Source: JAVBWO01 sp036677375
GTDB lineage: Bacteria > Bacillota > Dehalobacteriia > UBA4068 > UBA4997
NCBI GenBank assembly: GCA_036677375.1
Contig: JAVBWO010000002.1
Span: 1 to 64,000 of the forward strand
DNA: 64,000 nt
Direction: 5' to 3'
The notes below the pieces were generated by a model. The model did no database searches. It was not told the origin of the DNA and worked only from the letters and a program-made list of their open reading frames with translations. Both the position numbers and the translations under genes were made by a program. Shown here piece after piece: positions 51,811 to 61,107 of the stretch (the stretch's first letter is position 1; each line of letters starts with the position of its first letter).

Positions 51811-51843
51811 AAAGAGAGCAAGCCTAGGCTTGTTCTCTTTTTT
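51811..51843 (+). terminator. Intrinsic terminator
   Basis: AAAGAGAGCAAGCC pairs with GGCTTGTTCTCTTT (one mismatch) around TA, followed by T. It separates the aldehyde oxidoreductase group from dapF. Confidence 0.88.
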
Positions 51844-52031
51844 GTAAGCAGAATCGGTCTAAAAGTGATCCAAACGGTGAATCATAAAATAAGTCGTTTG
51901 TCAAAGCCGCCAGAAGCAAGAAAACCGCAAAATTTGCGCCGGAAATCCATAAATCATACAAATACCCCTTTGCCCAGGGTCTTCTTTTGTGTTATATTTA
52001 AAAGATAAGAAACCAATAAGGCGGTGTGTCT

Positions 52032-52874
52032 ATGGAATTTACAAAAATGCACGGCCTGGGCAATGATTTTATTTTGATCAATGGGTTTACCCAGGAGATC
52101 CCTGCCGATTACAGTGCTTTAAGCGTAGAATTGTGCCGTCAGCATTTTGGCGTCGGCGCCGACGGGATCATTTTAACGCTGCCGCCTCATGGCAATGGCG
52201 AAGAAGATTTTATCATGCGGATTTTTAACAATGACGGTTCGGAGGCGGAAATGTGCGGTAACGGCATCCGCTGTGTGGCTGTATTTGCCTGGGAACAAGG
52301 GTTCTGCCGCAAAGAGGAAATGAAGGTGTTGACTGGCGCCGGGCTGATTTGTCCCAAGCTCTTCTTTGACGAAGCAGGCCGTCCCGAAAAGGTTCGGGTG
52401 GATATGGGGATGCCTCATTTGAAACCGGCAGAGATCCCTGTGCTTTTGCCGGGAGAAATGGTGCTCGGAAATCCGCTGATCATAGCTGAGCGGGAGCTTG
52501 CTATTACCTGTGTTTCCATGGGCAACCCCCACTGTGTTATCTTTGTAGAAGAAGATGTGGTGCGTTATCCGGTGGAAGCCTTGGGTCCCATTCTGGAAAA
52601 ACATCCTTTGTTCCCGGCCAAGACCAATGTGGAATTCGTCCAGGTCCTGGCTCCGGATAAAATCAAGATGCGGGTCTGGGAAAGAGGCTGCGGCATTACC
52701 ATGGCCTGTGGTACCGGCGCTTGCGCCTCGGCAGTAGCCGCGCAGCTTTGCGGCTTTACAGGTGAAGAAACCGAAGTGATCCTGCCGGGAGGTACGCTGC
52801 ATATTGCTTATAAACCGGGAGAACACGTTTTCATGACCGGCCCGGTGCAAAAGGTTTTTCAAGGGAACCTTTGA
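52032..52874 (+). CDS. dapF: Diaminopimelate epimerase
   Basis: Converts LL- to meso-diaminopimelate by a two-cysteine mechanism. The catalytic cysteines lie in EMCGNGIRC (about residue 74) and MACGTGACAS (about 226). FTKMHGLGNDFI and SMGNPHCVIFV are further hallmarks. The ATG at 52032 is 7 nt from AAGGCGG; a GTG 6 nt earlier is less likely. Together with dapL downstream it gives the aminotransferase variant of lysine and peptidoglycan precursor synthesis. Confidence 0.96.
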   Translation: MEFTKMHGLGNDFILINGFTQEIPADYSALSVELCRQHFGVGADGIILTLPPHGNGEEDFIMRIFNNDGSEAEMCGNGIRCVAVFAWEQGFCRKEEMKVLTGAGLICPKLFFDEAGRPEKVRVDMGMPHLKPAEIPVLLPGEMVLGNPLIIAERELAITCVSMGNPHCVIFVEEDVVRYPVEALGPILEKHPLFPAKTNVEFVQVLAPDKIKMRVWERGCGITMACGTGACASAVAAQLCGFTGEETEVILPGGTLHIAYKPGEHVFMTGPVQKVFQGNL

Positions 52875-53018
52875 TTTTCTTTATTATAGCAATGTAAGGC
52901 CGGTCAAAAGCCGATTTTTATCATAAGAGTACCTTCGCCTCCAACACAATGATATACGGCGGCAGAAAACAAAAATAAAATATAGATTTACATAGATGAA
53001 TCGAAGGAGGTTTTCAAC

Positions 53019-54200
53019 GTGAAAGCAGAAGCACAAAGAGTACAGCACATCGCTCCCTATCTGTTTGCCCGAATCGAAAAGAAGATCGAGGACGCCAAAG
53101 AAAAAGGGGTGGATATCATCAGTTTGGGTATTGGCGACCCTGACTGCCCCACCGCCGAGTTTATTATTGAAGCAATGGAAAAGGAGATCAATAACAGCGT
53201 AAACCACCAATATCCTTCTTCCCAGGGCATGCTGGCTTACCGCCGGGCGATATCCGACTGGTATGGGCGGCGTTTCGGCGTGAGCCTGGATCCCAAAACC
53301 CAGGTGTGCGCGTTGATCGGCTCCAAGGAAGGGATTGCCAATATCAACTACTGCTATACCGATCCCGGCGACGTCAATTTGGTTCCTGATCCCGGTTATC
53401 CCGTTTATGGCGCCGGCACCATGTTTGCCGGCGGCACTTCTTATCTATTGCCTTTAAAAGAGGAAAACGGCTTTATTCCTGATTTGGACGCTATTCCCGA
53501 AGATGTTGCCGACAAGGCCAAGATTCTTTGGATCAATTATCCCAATAATCCCACTGGGGCCATTGCCGGAATGGATTTTTTTGAAAAAGTAGTATATTTT
53601 GCTAAGAAACACGATATTTTGGTTTGTCATGACAATGCCTATTCAGAGATGACCTATGACGGCTATATCGCCCAAAGCTTCCTGGAGACGCCTGGCGCTA
53701 TGGAGGTAGGCATTGAGTTTAACTCTCTTTCCAAGCCCTTCAATATGACCGGCTGGCGCATCGGTTTTGTGGTGGGTAATGCCAGAGCCATCGGCACCTT
53801 GGCAAAATATAAATCCAATGTGGATTCCGGTGCTTTTCAGGCAGTCCAGCTGGCGGCAGCCAAAGGGTTAAACGACCCCAGAGGCGTCGAGTTCATGGAA
53901 AAAATGAAACACATCTACGAAGGGCGGCGCAATATCTTAGTAGGCGGCCTAAACAGCATGGGCTGGAATCTGCCGATGCCAAAGGCTACCTTCTATGTTT
54001 GGGCGCCCGTTCCCAAAGGCTACAATGCGGAAAGCTTTGCGGAAAAGGTTCTTGTGGATGCCGGTGTGGTCATTACCCCGGGCGCGGGCTACGGGCCTAA
54101 CGGCGACGGCTATTTCCGCGCTACCCTGACGCAAGAGGAAGGCCGCATGCAGGAAGCCATTGATCGTATGAAAAAAGCCTTAGGCAAAGTTGCGTTTTAG
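53019..54200 (+). CDS. dapL: LL-diaminopimelate aminotransferase
   Basis: Class I PLP aminotransferase that converts tetrahydrodipicolinate directly to LL-diaminopimelate with glutamate as amino donor. ISLGIGDPDCPT, PGYPVYGAGTMFAGG, WINYPNNPTGA, and the PLP lysine in NSLSKPFNMTGWRIGF (about residue 238) are intact. 393 residues is typical. AAGGAGG precedes the GTG. The pairing with dapF supports DapL rather than a general aspartate aminotransferase. A 145-nt gap separates it from dapF. Confidence 0.92.
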   Translation: MKAEAQRVQHIAPYLFARIEKKIEDAKEKGVDIISLGIGDPDCPTAEFIIEAMEKEINNSVNHQYPSSQGMLAYRRAISDWYGRRFGVSLDPKTQVCALIGSKEGIANINYCYTDPGDVNLVPDPGYPVYGAGTMFAGGTSYLLPLKEENGFIPDLDAIPEDVADKAKILWINYPNNPTGAIAGMDFFEKVVYFAKKHDILVCHDNAYSEMTYDGYIAQSFLETPGAMEVGIEFNSLSKPFNMTGWRIGFVVGNARAIGTLAKYKSNVDSGAFQAVQLAAAKGLNDPRGVEFMEKMKHIYEGRRNILVGGLNSMGWNLPMPKATFYVWAPVPKGYNAESFAEKVLVDAGVVITPGAGYGPNGDGYFRATLTQEEGRMQEAIDRMKKALGKVAF

Positions 54201-54259
54201 GTTCTGCTTGTACCAAGAGATCAAATACAGCTGAATATCACAATAAAGGGCGTGATGGA

Positions 54260-55051
54260 ATGGCGCTTCAGCAACAAAAACCTACTTTGGGTGTGGCTCT
54301 GGGTGGCGGATCCATTCGGGGATTTGCCCATATCGGCGTTTTAGAGGTTTTAGAGGAACACAACATCCGGCCTGATTATATTGCGGGGACTTCCATCGGC
54401 TCTGCCATCGGTGCCATGTACGCCTGCGGGCAGAGTGCCCACAGGTTGGCTCAGGTATTGCCTTATTTGAATTTAAAAACAGTGGTTCCGGTGCGGCCCC
54501 GCCGTCAAGGCTTTGTAGACGGCAAAGATTACCGGGAAATGGTAGAGCTTTTGACCTACCGCCGCAATATTGAGAATACCGATATTCCTTACCGAGCCGT
54601 GGCGGTGGACCTGATCAGCGGTGAAAAAATAGTATTGGACCAAGGCCCCATCGGGAAAGCCGTTCAGGCCTCCAGCGCGGTGCCCGGCGTTTTTATGCCG
54701 GTGCCCTGGGGTGAATGGCTGCTGGCGGACGGATTTCTTTTAGATAATGTTCCTACCGGCGTGGTGCGGGACATGGGGGCCGATGTGGTGCTTGGTGTGG
54801 ATATCCGGCATTCCAGCCGCAGTATGCCGAAAAATATTATGGAAAACATGTACCGGGCGCTGGATATCGCTACCGGAACGCAAACGGTGGAGGAAGCGGA
54901 TCTGGTGATTTGCCCCATTACAGAGCCAATCAGCGGCTTTGATTTGACCAAAGCGGAGCTTTGCCTGGAAATGGGCCGGCAGGCAGGATATAAAATGATT
55001 GCTCAGATTGAGGAGCTTTTGGCAAGAAAAAGAGAAACACAAAATAATTAG
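54260..55051 (+). CDS. Patatin-like phospholipase family protein
   Basis: A 263-residue serine hydrolase of the RssA/YchK type. The oxyanion glycine-rich loop GVALGGGSIRGFAHIGVLE, nucleophile GTSIGSAIG (Ser about 48) and the dyad aspartate in LADGFLLDN are present. No membrane segments. Likely acts on phospholipids or lysophospholipids. It follows dapL by 59 nt, possibly in one transcript, and ends at a bidirectional terminator. Confidence 0.9.
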   Translation: MALQQQKPTLGVALGGGSIRGFAHIGVLEVLEEHNIRPDYIAGTSIGSAIGAMYACGQSAHRLAQVLPYLNLKTVVPVRPRRQGFVDGKDYREMVELLTYRRNIENTDIPYRAVAVDLISGEKIVLDQGPIGKAVQASSAVPGVFMPVPWGEWLLADGFLLDNVPTGVVRDMGADVVLGVDIRHSSRSMPKNIMENMYRALDIATGTQTVEEADLVICPITEPISGFDLTKAELCLEMGRQAGYKMIAQIEELLARKRETQNN

Positions 55052-55057
55052 GTGAAC

Positions 55058-55111
55058 AAAAGAAAAGAAGCCCTTTCGCTTTTTTCCGTAGCGGAGAGCT
55101 TCTTTTCTTTT
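55058..55111. terminator. Bidirectional terminator between convergent genes
   Basis: A 14-bp perfect stem (AAAAGAAAAGAAGC with GCTTCTTTTCTTTT) containing an inner GCG pair, between the patatin and nadE genes. Confidence 0.85.
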
Positions 55112-55122
55112 ATTCTGATCGA

Positions 55123-56955
55123 CTATGCCTGCTTTAAGAGCTTTTCTTTCAAATGCAGATAGCGGTGGGTAAAATAAACGCCGTTTTGACTTTCCATGCG
55201 GGGAGAAAAAACGGAGCTGCGGCTTAAGGCCAGAACCGGTGGTCCTTGCAGCCTTTTGGCGATGCCCATGCCGGTGAATTGCTTCCACCAGGTTTCCGTA
55301 TCCTGTATCAGTTTTTGTAGGGTGGGGCAAGCCTTTTCCAGCGCTTCTTGCGTACAGCCCAGCTTTTTAGCCAAGATGCCTTTATTGTACCAGTCCAAGA
55401 TGTTTTCCGGGTTAGCGCTTTTTTCGGTAAAGGCGCGAATCAGGTGGTCATGATAAGGATAATAAAGCGGATCTCCTTTGCCTTCGTCCACCGCCTGATC
55501 CGGGGAAAGCTCCGCGCTGGGCGGAATGGTAATGGCCTTTTCAGGGATCAAGCCGGGATACTGCGTATTAATATAGTCGGCCAAGGCATAAACCTGATAT
55601 TTCCATAGGTCGCCCAAGGCTGCAAAAAAGCCGGTGGCGTCACCGTACATGGTGGCATAGCCTACGGAAAATTCCGCTTTGTTACCGTTGCAGGTAAAAG
55701 CGCCGCCCCAAGCGGCGGCAACGGCAGCCAGAATTCGGGTGGAACGGTCACGTGCTTGAATATTTTCCCATACCCGCTGGGTTATGGCGAGATCGGGGAA
55801 AAGCTTCTGGATTTGATCCCTAGTTAGCTGGATACTTTCAGTAATGGGCACTACCTGGTAAGCGATACCTAGATTTTGGGCCAACTCCTCGGCAATGTTC
55901 TGCGTGGTTTCCGAATTATAGGGACCCGGCATATTAACACTGCGCAGATTTTCCTTGCCCAGAGCTTCCCTGTAAAGACAAGCGGAAACGGCGGAATCGA
56001 TGCCGCCGGAAAGACCGATCACAACCCGGGAAATATGGCAGGTCCGGCAAAATCTACGGATCGCATAAACAATAGCCCGGTATAAAACGGCGATTTCATC
56101 TTCCGTTTCTATCTCCTGAACGGCCGGGATCACACCTTTTTGCGGCAGTGTGGCATAGATCAGATCTTCCTGGAAACTATTGCCATAGGCTAATATATCA
56201 CAGCTATCGCTATAAAGAGTACTGTTGCCGTTTAAGATATAAATACTTTTTCCCGTATTTTGCACCCCAATGCTTTGCACATCGGCCAAAGGTTTTTTGG
56301 CGTCTTTGATTACTTCTAAAAGTTCATCCGGATATTGCCTGTTTTTATTGACCCAATAGGGTGCTGTTCCGATATGGATCAGCAGGTCGGCATTGTCGGC
56401 AGCTGCCATGGTTCTAAGAGGTGGCAAGGAAATCTCCAGGGTGTCGGCGCCGATCGCGCAGGCCAATGCCAGTTTTTCTTGCCCTATCTTTACATTTACG
56501 GGGGTCAGAAGCTGTCGGATGGGCAGGTTCAAGGCATCCGCCGCCTCCCGGGTGCCGGAAAAGTAAATTTCTTCATAACTGTAGGCGCCGCTTGCCTCCA
56601 GGTTTGTTTTAACGCGGCAAGGAAAAGGATGGTTGTCCTCTCCCATGAGAATACCGTTTTGTGCCACAAAGCAAGCATCGAAAAGGTGACCGTGCCACTG
56701 CCAGATGTTACCGAAAACCACGATGATATCAAGGCTTGCGTTAATGACTTTTTCGCCCCAGTAGGCGCAATCCGCTAAAAATGCTTTATCTTCCCAAGTA
56801 CTGCCCAGCATATTGCCGGAAATGGCTAGCTCCGGAAAAATAATGATGTCGGCATGCTCTTTTTTAGCAGTCTCAATGAATGAAAGAATTGTCTCGGTAT
56901 TTTCTTCGGGATGGCCCGGAATCACTTCCATTTGTGCTAAAGCAATCAGTACCAT
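55123..56955 (-). CDS. nadE: Glutamine-dependent NAD+ synthetase
   Basis: Amidates nicotinic acid adenine dinucleotide. The N-terminal nitrilase-type glutaminase domain (1-265) has the glutamate in IFPELAISG and the nucleophile in LALACAIGADT. The C-terminal synthetase has the ATP PP-loop GLSGGIDSAVSACLY near residue 315, GNKAEFSVGYATMYGD and PPSAELSPDQ. About 610 residues, slightly shorter than some two-domain enzymes but complete. The ATG at 56955 is preferred since GGGGGG lies 7-8 nt upstream; a start 15 nt earlier includes that site in the coding sequence. Confidence 0.93.
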   Translation of the reverse strand: MVLIALAQMEVIPGHPEENTETILSFIETAKKEHADIIIFPELAISGNMLGSTWEDKAFLADCAYWGEKVINASLDIIVVFGNIWQWHGHLFDACFVAQNGILMGEDNHPFPCRVKTNLEASGAYSYEEIYFSGTREAADALNLPIRQLLTPVNVKIGQEKLALACAIGADTLEISLPPLRTMAAADNADLLIHIGTAPYWVNKNRQYPDELLEVIKDAKKPLADVQSIGVQNTGKSIYILNGNSTLYSDSCDILAYGNSFQEDLIYATLPQKGVIPAVQEIETEDEIAVLYRAIVYAIRRFCRTCHISRVVIGLSGGIDSAVSACLYREALGKENLRSVNMPGPYNSETTQNIAEELAQNLGIAYQVVPITESIQLTRDQIQKLFPDLAITQRVWENIQARDRSTRILAAVAAAWGGAFTCNGNKAEFSVGYATMYGDATGFFAALGDLWKYQVYALADYINTQYPGLIPEKAITIPPSAELSPDQAVDEGKGDPLYYPYHDHLIRAFTEKSANPENILDWYNKGILAKKLGCTQEALEKACPTLQKLIQDTETWWKQFTGMGIAKRLQGPPVLALSRSSVFSPRMESQNGVYFTHRYLHLKEKLLKQA

Positions 56956-57124
56956 TTTTATTCCCCCCATTTCTTACTTGCTTTGTTTTTTAAATACATA
57001 GTAAAAATAAATTAGTTTTGCGTTTTGTATAAAAAAATAAAATAAGAAAAAAAGGATTTTTAATACAAATATATAATAATAAATAACTCAGGAGATAAAC
57101 CTATTTTAATATGGAGCGCCACAC

Positions 57125-57976
57125 ATGACAAGTCTAACTTTAAAAGCCCATGCAAAAATTAATCTTGCTCTAGATATTATAGGAAAAAGAGAAGACGGTT
57201 ATCACTTACTGAAAATGGTAATGCAAAAGGTTTCCCTATGCGATATGATTACCATAACCCGTTGTTCTCCCCCGGGTGGTTTGTCGTGTGATAACCCTTT
57301 GCTGCCCCTGGGAGAAGATAATATGGCGTGGCGCGCTTTTTCTTTCATGCGGAAGCAGTATGATTTGACCGGTAGCGCGCACATTAATATTGAAAAAAAA
57401 ATTCCGGTAGCGGCTGGTCTGGCGGGCGGTTCCGCGGATGCTGCCGCTGTTTTGAAGGGAGTTAATCTTCTCTGGCAGCTGGGCTTGCCGGAAACAGCAT
57501 TGATGCAGACAGCCCTTTTTTTGGGAACAGACGTGCCTTATTGTTTGCAGGAACGAACCGTTTTAGCCGAGGGTATTGGAGAAAAATTGACGGTTTTACC
57601 GCAGTTGCCGGGACTTTGGGCGGTATTGGCCAATCCCGGTTTCCCGGTGATCACGGGAGAGGTTTTCCGGCAGTTCTCCTTTGAAACCGTAAAGCACGCT
57701 CCCGATACCGACATGATGCTGGGAGCTCTGGCGCGGCATGATGTGGCGGGAGTTCTTGCCGCCATGGGTAATGTGCTGGAAAGCGTGACTTTAAAGAATT
57801 TTCCTGAAGTAGCCCAATTAAAACAGGAGATGTCTGATCTTGGCCTGCATGCCATGATGAGTGGCAGCGGTCCCACCGTAATGGGACTGACGGCGGATGG
57901 CGCTTTGGCCGAAAACGCCGCCAAGATTTTACAATCAAAATGGCCCTGGGTATTTTTAGCGAGAACAATTGAATGA
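57125..57976 (+). CDS. ispE: 4-diphosphocytidyl-2-C-methyl-D-erythritol kinase
   Basis: GHMP kinase of the non-mevalonate isoprenoid pathway (283 residues). KAHAKINLALDI and KREDGYHLL open the protein; the ATP loop is PVAAGLAGGSADAAAV (about residue 95); GLHAMMSGSGPTVMGL is the third GHMP motif. The order ispE, regulator, (spoVG), glmU is a common Firmicutes neighbourhood. The GntR-type gene follows after 18 nt. Confidence 0.95.
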   Translation: MTSLTLKAHAKINLALDIIGKREDGYHLLKMVMQKVSLCDMITITRCSPPGGLSCDNPLLPLGEDNMAWRAFSFMRKQYDLTGSAHINIEKKIPVAAGLAGGSADAAAVLKGVNLLWQLGLPETALMQTALFLGTDVPYCLQERTVLAEGIGEKLTVLPQLPGLWAVLANPGFPVITGEVFRQFSFETVKHAPDTDMMLGALARHDVAGVLAAMGNVLESVTLKNFPEVAQLKQEMSDLGLHAMMSGSGPTVMGLTADGALAENAAKILQSKWPWVFLARTIE

Positions 57977-57994
57977 TATCAAAGGAGTGTGGAT

Positions 57995-58696
57995 ATGGTG
58001 AATGAAAGACTTTCTTCCATTCGACTGGAAGGCTATCAACCCTTGCGGGAAATGGTGCTCAACGTTTTGCGGGAAGCCATCATGTTCGGCAAGCTGTCTC
58101 CCGGCGAGCGTTTAATGGAAGTACAGCTGGCGGAAGAATTGGGCGTCAGCCGCACCCCGGTTCGGGAAGCCATCCGTCATTTGGAGTTGGAGGGCTTTGT
58201 GGTCATGATGCCGCGCAAAGGGGCTTATGTAGCCAGCCTGTCGGTGCGTGACATCGTCAATGTTTTTGAAGTCCGTACCGCTTTGGAGGTATTGGCTGTG
58301 GGCTTGGCGGCGGAAAGAGCCACAGAAAATGAATTGAAAGAGTTGAAAATCTTAAGCGATGGCTGTAACCGGACCTGGAATTCGGATACCAGCGAAGCTT
58401 GGATCAAAATGGATACCAGTTTCCATGATTTGATCTATAAATGTACCCACAACGACCGTTTGATCCAGATTGCCTCCGGTATCGCAGAACAAAATAACCG
58501 TTACCGGCGTATGTCCTTTGGCCAGTCTACCGTGCGGCAGGCTTCCGGTGATGAGCATTGCAGGATCTATGCGGCAATTGCGGAAAGGGATGTGGAAAAA
58601 GCCCGCCAATTAGCCCAGGAGCATATCGAAAATTCACAAAAAACCTTGTTTATGGTCTTGAAAGATAAATTGCAGGATTCTCCTCCCGTTGCATAA
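57995..58696 (+). CDS. GntR-family regulator (FadR/FCD subfamily)
   Basis: A 233-residue regulator. The winged helix (about 12-80) has LREAIMFGKLSPGERL and the recognition helix LGVSRTPVREAIRHLELEG. An FCD ligand domain (about 90-225) follows with metal-type residues in DTSFHDLIYKCTHN and SGDEHCRIYAAI. The ligand is probably a small carboxylate; the target is unknown. AAAGGAG lies 7 nt before the ATG. Probably cotranscribed with ispE, a conserved arrangement in Clostridia. Confidence 0.92.
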   Translation: MVNERLSSIRLEGYQPLREMVLNVLREAIMFGKLSPGERLMEVQLAEELGVSRTPVREAIRHLELEGFVVMMPRKGAYVASLSVRDIVNVFEVRTALEVLAVGLAAERATENELKELKILSDGCNRTWNSDTSEAWIKMDTSFHDLIYKCTHNDRLIQIASGIAEQNNRYRRMSFGQSTVRQASGDEHCRIYAAIAERDVEKARQLAQEHIENSQKTLFMVLKDKLQDSPPVA

Positions 58697-58763
58697 GCAG
58701 CTTTTGCTTCAGAATGCGTATCAAGCATAGAATAGGTGAGAAAAAACATCCGTAAATGAATTA

Positions 58764-58805
58764 CCCCCATTTTGTTCATATGTGAAAAGTGATGGGGGCA
58801 TTTTC
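58764..58805 (+). terminator. Terminator hairpin after the GntR-type gene
   Basis: CCCCCAT (58764-58770) pairs with ATGGGGG (58792-58798) around a 21-nt loop, followed by CATTTTC. Confidence 0.6.
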
Positions 58806-58958
58806 ATGTCCCGATTGACTCGTGAAGAAATCTATGATGCCATAATCTCAATATCCAACATTTTTTTATTAATCAGTAATAACATCACGAAGACCAATCG
58901 AATCTGCTGTTTTAAATATATTGATCAGAATGGGGTTCCGTTTGATTTAACGGTTTAA
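58806..58958 (+). CDS. Possible 50-residue protein
   Basis: An open frame ATG...TAA encoding 50 residues beginning MSRLTREEIYDAIISIS, with no known domain. GGGGG lies about 7 nt before the ATG but forms the 3' arm of the terminator hairpin, so translation would depend on the fold. The region next to it contains a decayed gene, so this may be remnant DNA. Low confidence. Confidence 0.3.
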   Translation: MSRLTREEIYDAIISISNIFLLISNNITKTNRICCFKYIDQNGVPFDLTV

Positions 58959-58984
58959 TTTTACGACCTGTCTTTATGGTAGTT

Positions 58985-59132
58985 CGCATACATGACGGTA
59001 TCCTCAAGCGGTTGGCGTCATACGTCAGGCAGATAAAATCCGGTCAATATCTTCTTTGTCTATTTTTTGATCTGAAAATCCCCGAGTCGTGCATCGTTGC
59101 TTTGCTAATTCCAAGAAATCCCTTTTGAAATT
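58985..59132 (-). pseudogene. Remnant of a nitroreductase-family gene
   Basis: On the minus strand, GGAGG followed by codons for KRDFLELAKQRCTTRGFSDQK and IDKEDIDRILSA (given in two parts) matches the N-terminus of nitroreductases (RRSTRxFxDxPI...ILxA). The start codon position reads TTC. Immediately after ILSA come in-frame TGA codons: A-stop-RMTPTA-stop, where intact relatives have AGRMAPTA. The rest of the gene is missing. The remaining 300 nt up to aspA hold only a terminator and AT-rich sequence. Confidence 0.75.
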
Positions 59133-59217
59133 CCTCCATGCATGAAATACAAATAAATAGTAGAAAAACAGTGGTTTAATCGGGAACTTAATAATACCAT
59201 TAATACCCATTAATTGC

Positions 59218-59252
59218 AATAAAGCTGTCCTCTTCATGAGGGCAGCTTTATT
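59218..59252. terminator. Bidirectional hairpin terminator
   Basis: AATAAAGCTGTCCTC pairs with GAGGGCAGCTTTATT (one G-T pair). It would end plus-strand transcription; on the minus strand it lies just upstream of the nitroreductase remnant. Confidence 0.7.
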
Positions 59253-59414
59253 ACTAAAAGGAAAACCGCTTTATGATTAAAACTGAAAAAGGGAGTTTTG
59301 GTCGAACTTAAAGTTCAGTTTAGAAACCTGGTTTGAAATGGGAAGTCGGATGTAAATAAAAGCTTTTTCCAAAAACGTTTTTTTGGTGTGGTTCAGGGCT
59401 GATCGGTGACAGGA

Positions 59415-60872
59415 TCAGGCATTTTTCCTATGTAGGTCAGTATTGCTGTTATTGGCACATTTGCCTAATGCGTCCATCTGATCTTTGCCGGAAATCCCCG
59501 GTGTGGTCATATTCTGGGCATCTAGAATGATATTCAATTCCTCTTGTGTGACCATGCCTTTTTCCAGAATCAATTCCCGGACGGGACGGCCGGTTTTTTG
59601 CGCTTCTTTGACAGCGATGGAAATACGTTCATAACCAACATAAGGCAAAAGTGCAGTACAAATGCCAAATGAGTTGTCGACATAATCCTGGCAGTCCTGG
59701 GTATTGGCAATGATACCATTTAAAGCCAGCTCCCGGAAGACCCTAAGGACATTGGTGAAAATACTGATGGAATCAAAGATGCGGTAGACCATGACGGGTT
59801 CCATAACGTTTAACTCTAATTGTCCGTTTTCCACTGCCATGGAGACGGTAAGATCATTGCCGATGATTTGGAAACAGGTCTGGTTTAGAACCTCGCACAT
59901 CACAGGATTGACCTTGCCGGGCATAATGGAGGAGCCGGGCTGGCGGGGCGGCAGTTGAATTTCATATAAACCACACTTGGGACCGGCGGCCATCAAGCGC
60001 AGGTCGTTGGCAATCTTGGTAAAGCTCAAAGCCGATACCTTTAAGGCAGAGGAAAATTCCGCCATTTCGTCTGTGTTTTGCGTGGCATCCACCAAATTGA
60101 TGGCAGGGTAAAAGGGACGTCCTGTCAGTTTGGTAATGGCTGCCACAACTTTGATAATAAATTCCGGTTCGGCATTTAAACCGGTGCCTACGGCGGTTGC
60201 TCCCATGTTCAGGGATAAAAAATTCTCAGATGCGTTTTTGATCCGGCGAATGGCGCGGCCTGTGGCGCAGGCATAAGCGGAAAATTCCTGTCCCAAAGTG
60301 ATGGGAACGGCATCCTGCAAGTGGGTGCGTCCCATTTTGATTACATTTTTGAATTCCTCGGCTTTTTTTTCAAATGAGGCTTTGGTTGCTTCAAGCTCTG
60401 AGAGCAGTTGCTCGGTTAAGGCTAAAATAGTCAAGCGCACGGCGGAAGGGAAAGCGTCGTTGGTGGACTGAGCCATATTGGCATGATTATTGGGCGAGAT
60501 GATGTCATAACTGCCCTTGGGATATCCGAGAATTTCCAAAGCACGATTTGTGATAACTTCATTCATATTCATATTGATAGAGGTACCGGCGCCTCCCTGA
60601 ATGCAGTCGGTAGGGAATTCGTCGTGCATCTTGCCATCCACGATTTCTTGGCAAGCCTGAATCAGGGCATTCCCAATGGACTGCTCCATGCGGCCTGTTG
60701 CCATATTTGCCTGAGCGCAGGCATATTTCACTTGCGCCAGGGCGGTGATCATTTCCGGGCGGATTTTTTGTCCGGTGATGGGGAAATTGCTGATGGCGCG
60801 CACCGTTTGTACGCCATAATAGCGAGAATCCTCAATTTCCACTTCGCCCAGAAAATCTTTTTCGATACGCAT
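59415..60872 (-). CDS. aspA: Aspartate ammonia-lyase (aspartase)
   Basis: Reversible deamination of aspartate to fumarate and ammonia. A 485-residue fumarase/aspartase-superfamily protein with the signature GSSIMPGKVNPV near residue 320 and GGAGTSINMNMNEVI near residue 100. MGRTHLQDAVPITLGQEFSAY and the N-terminal RIEKDFLGEVEIEDSRYYGVQT fit aspartase better than class II fumarase. The C-terminal 15 residues are variable. GGAGG precedes the ATG. Transcribed alone; it may feed amino acid fermentation. Confidence 0.92.
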   Translation of the reverse strand: MRIEKDFLGEVEIEDSRYYGVQTVRAISNFPITGQKIRPEMITALAQVKYACAQANMATGRMEQSIGNALIQACQEIVDGKMHDEFPTDCIQGGAGTSINMNMNEVITNRALEILGYPKGSYDIISPNNHANMAQSTNDAFPSAVRLTILALTEQLLSELEATKASFEKKAEEFKNVIKMGRTHLQDAVPITLGQEFSAYACATGRAIRRIKNASENFLSLNMGATAVGTGLNAEPEFIIKVVAAITKLTGRPFYPAINLVDATQNTDEMAEFSSALKVSALSFTKIANDLRLMAAGPKCGLYEIQLPPRQPGSSIMPGKVNPVMCEVLNQTCFQIIGNDLTVSMAVENGQLELNVMEPVMVYRIFDSISIFTNVLRVFRELALNGIIANTQDCQDYVDNSFGICTALLPYVGYERISIAVKEAQKTGRPVRELILEKGMVTQEELNIILDAQNMTTPGISGKDQMDALGKCANNSNTDLHRKNA

Positions 60873-61032
60873 TTGGATTACCTCCTGTTATCTCCGTAAA
60901 GCTAGATCATTCAGATATATAAAAGATATGACATTATTGTAGCCGGAATGACGTATAAAATCAAGATGAATTTGCATAATTATTAAAAAATTATATAAAA
61001 TGAACAAAAAAATATCTGGAAATTTAACAAAA

Positions 61033-61058
61033 AAGAGTAGCCGCGGGAAACGGCTGCT
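61033..61058 (-). terminator. Terminator of corA
   Basis: On the minus strand AGAGCAGCCG pairs with CGGCTACTCT (one G-T/mismatch), followed by TTTTTTGTT. Confidence 0.8.
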
Positions 61059-61107
61059 CTGTTCAAGGTTATGCCATAGGATTCTGCTTTAGAAATGAAA
61101 AATATCC

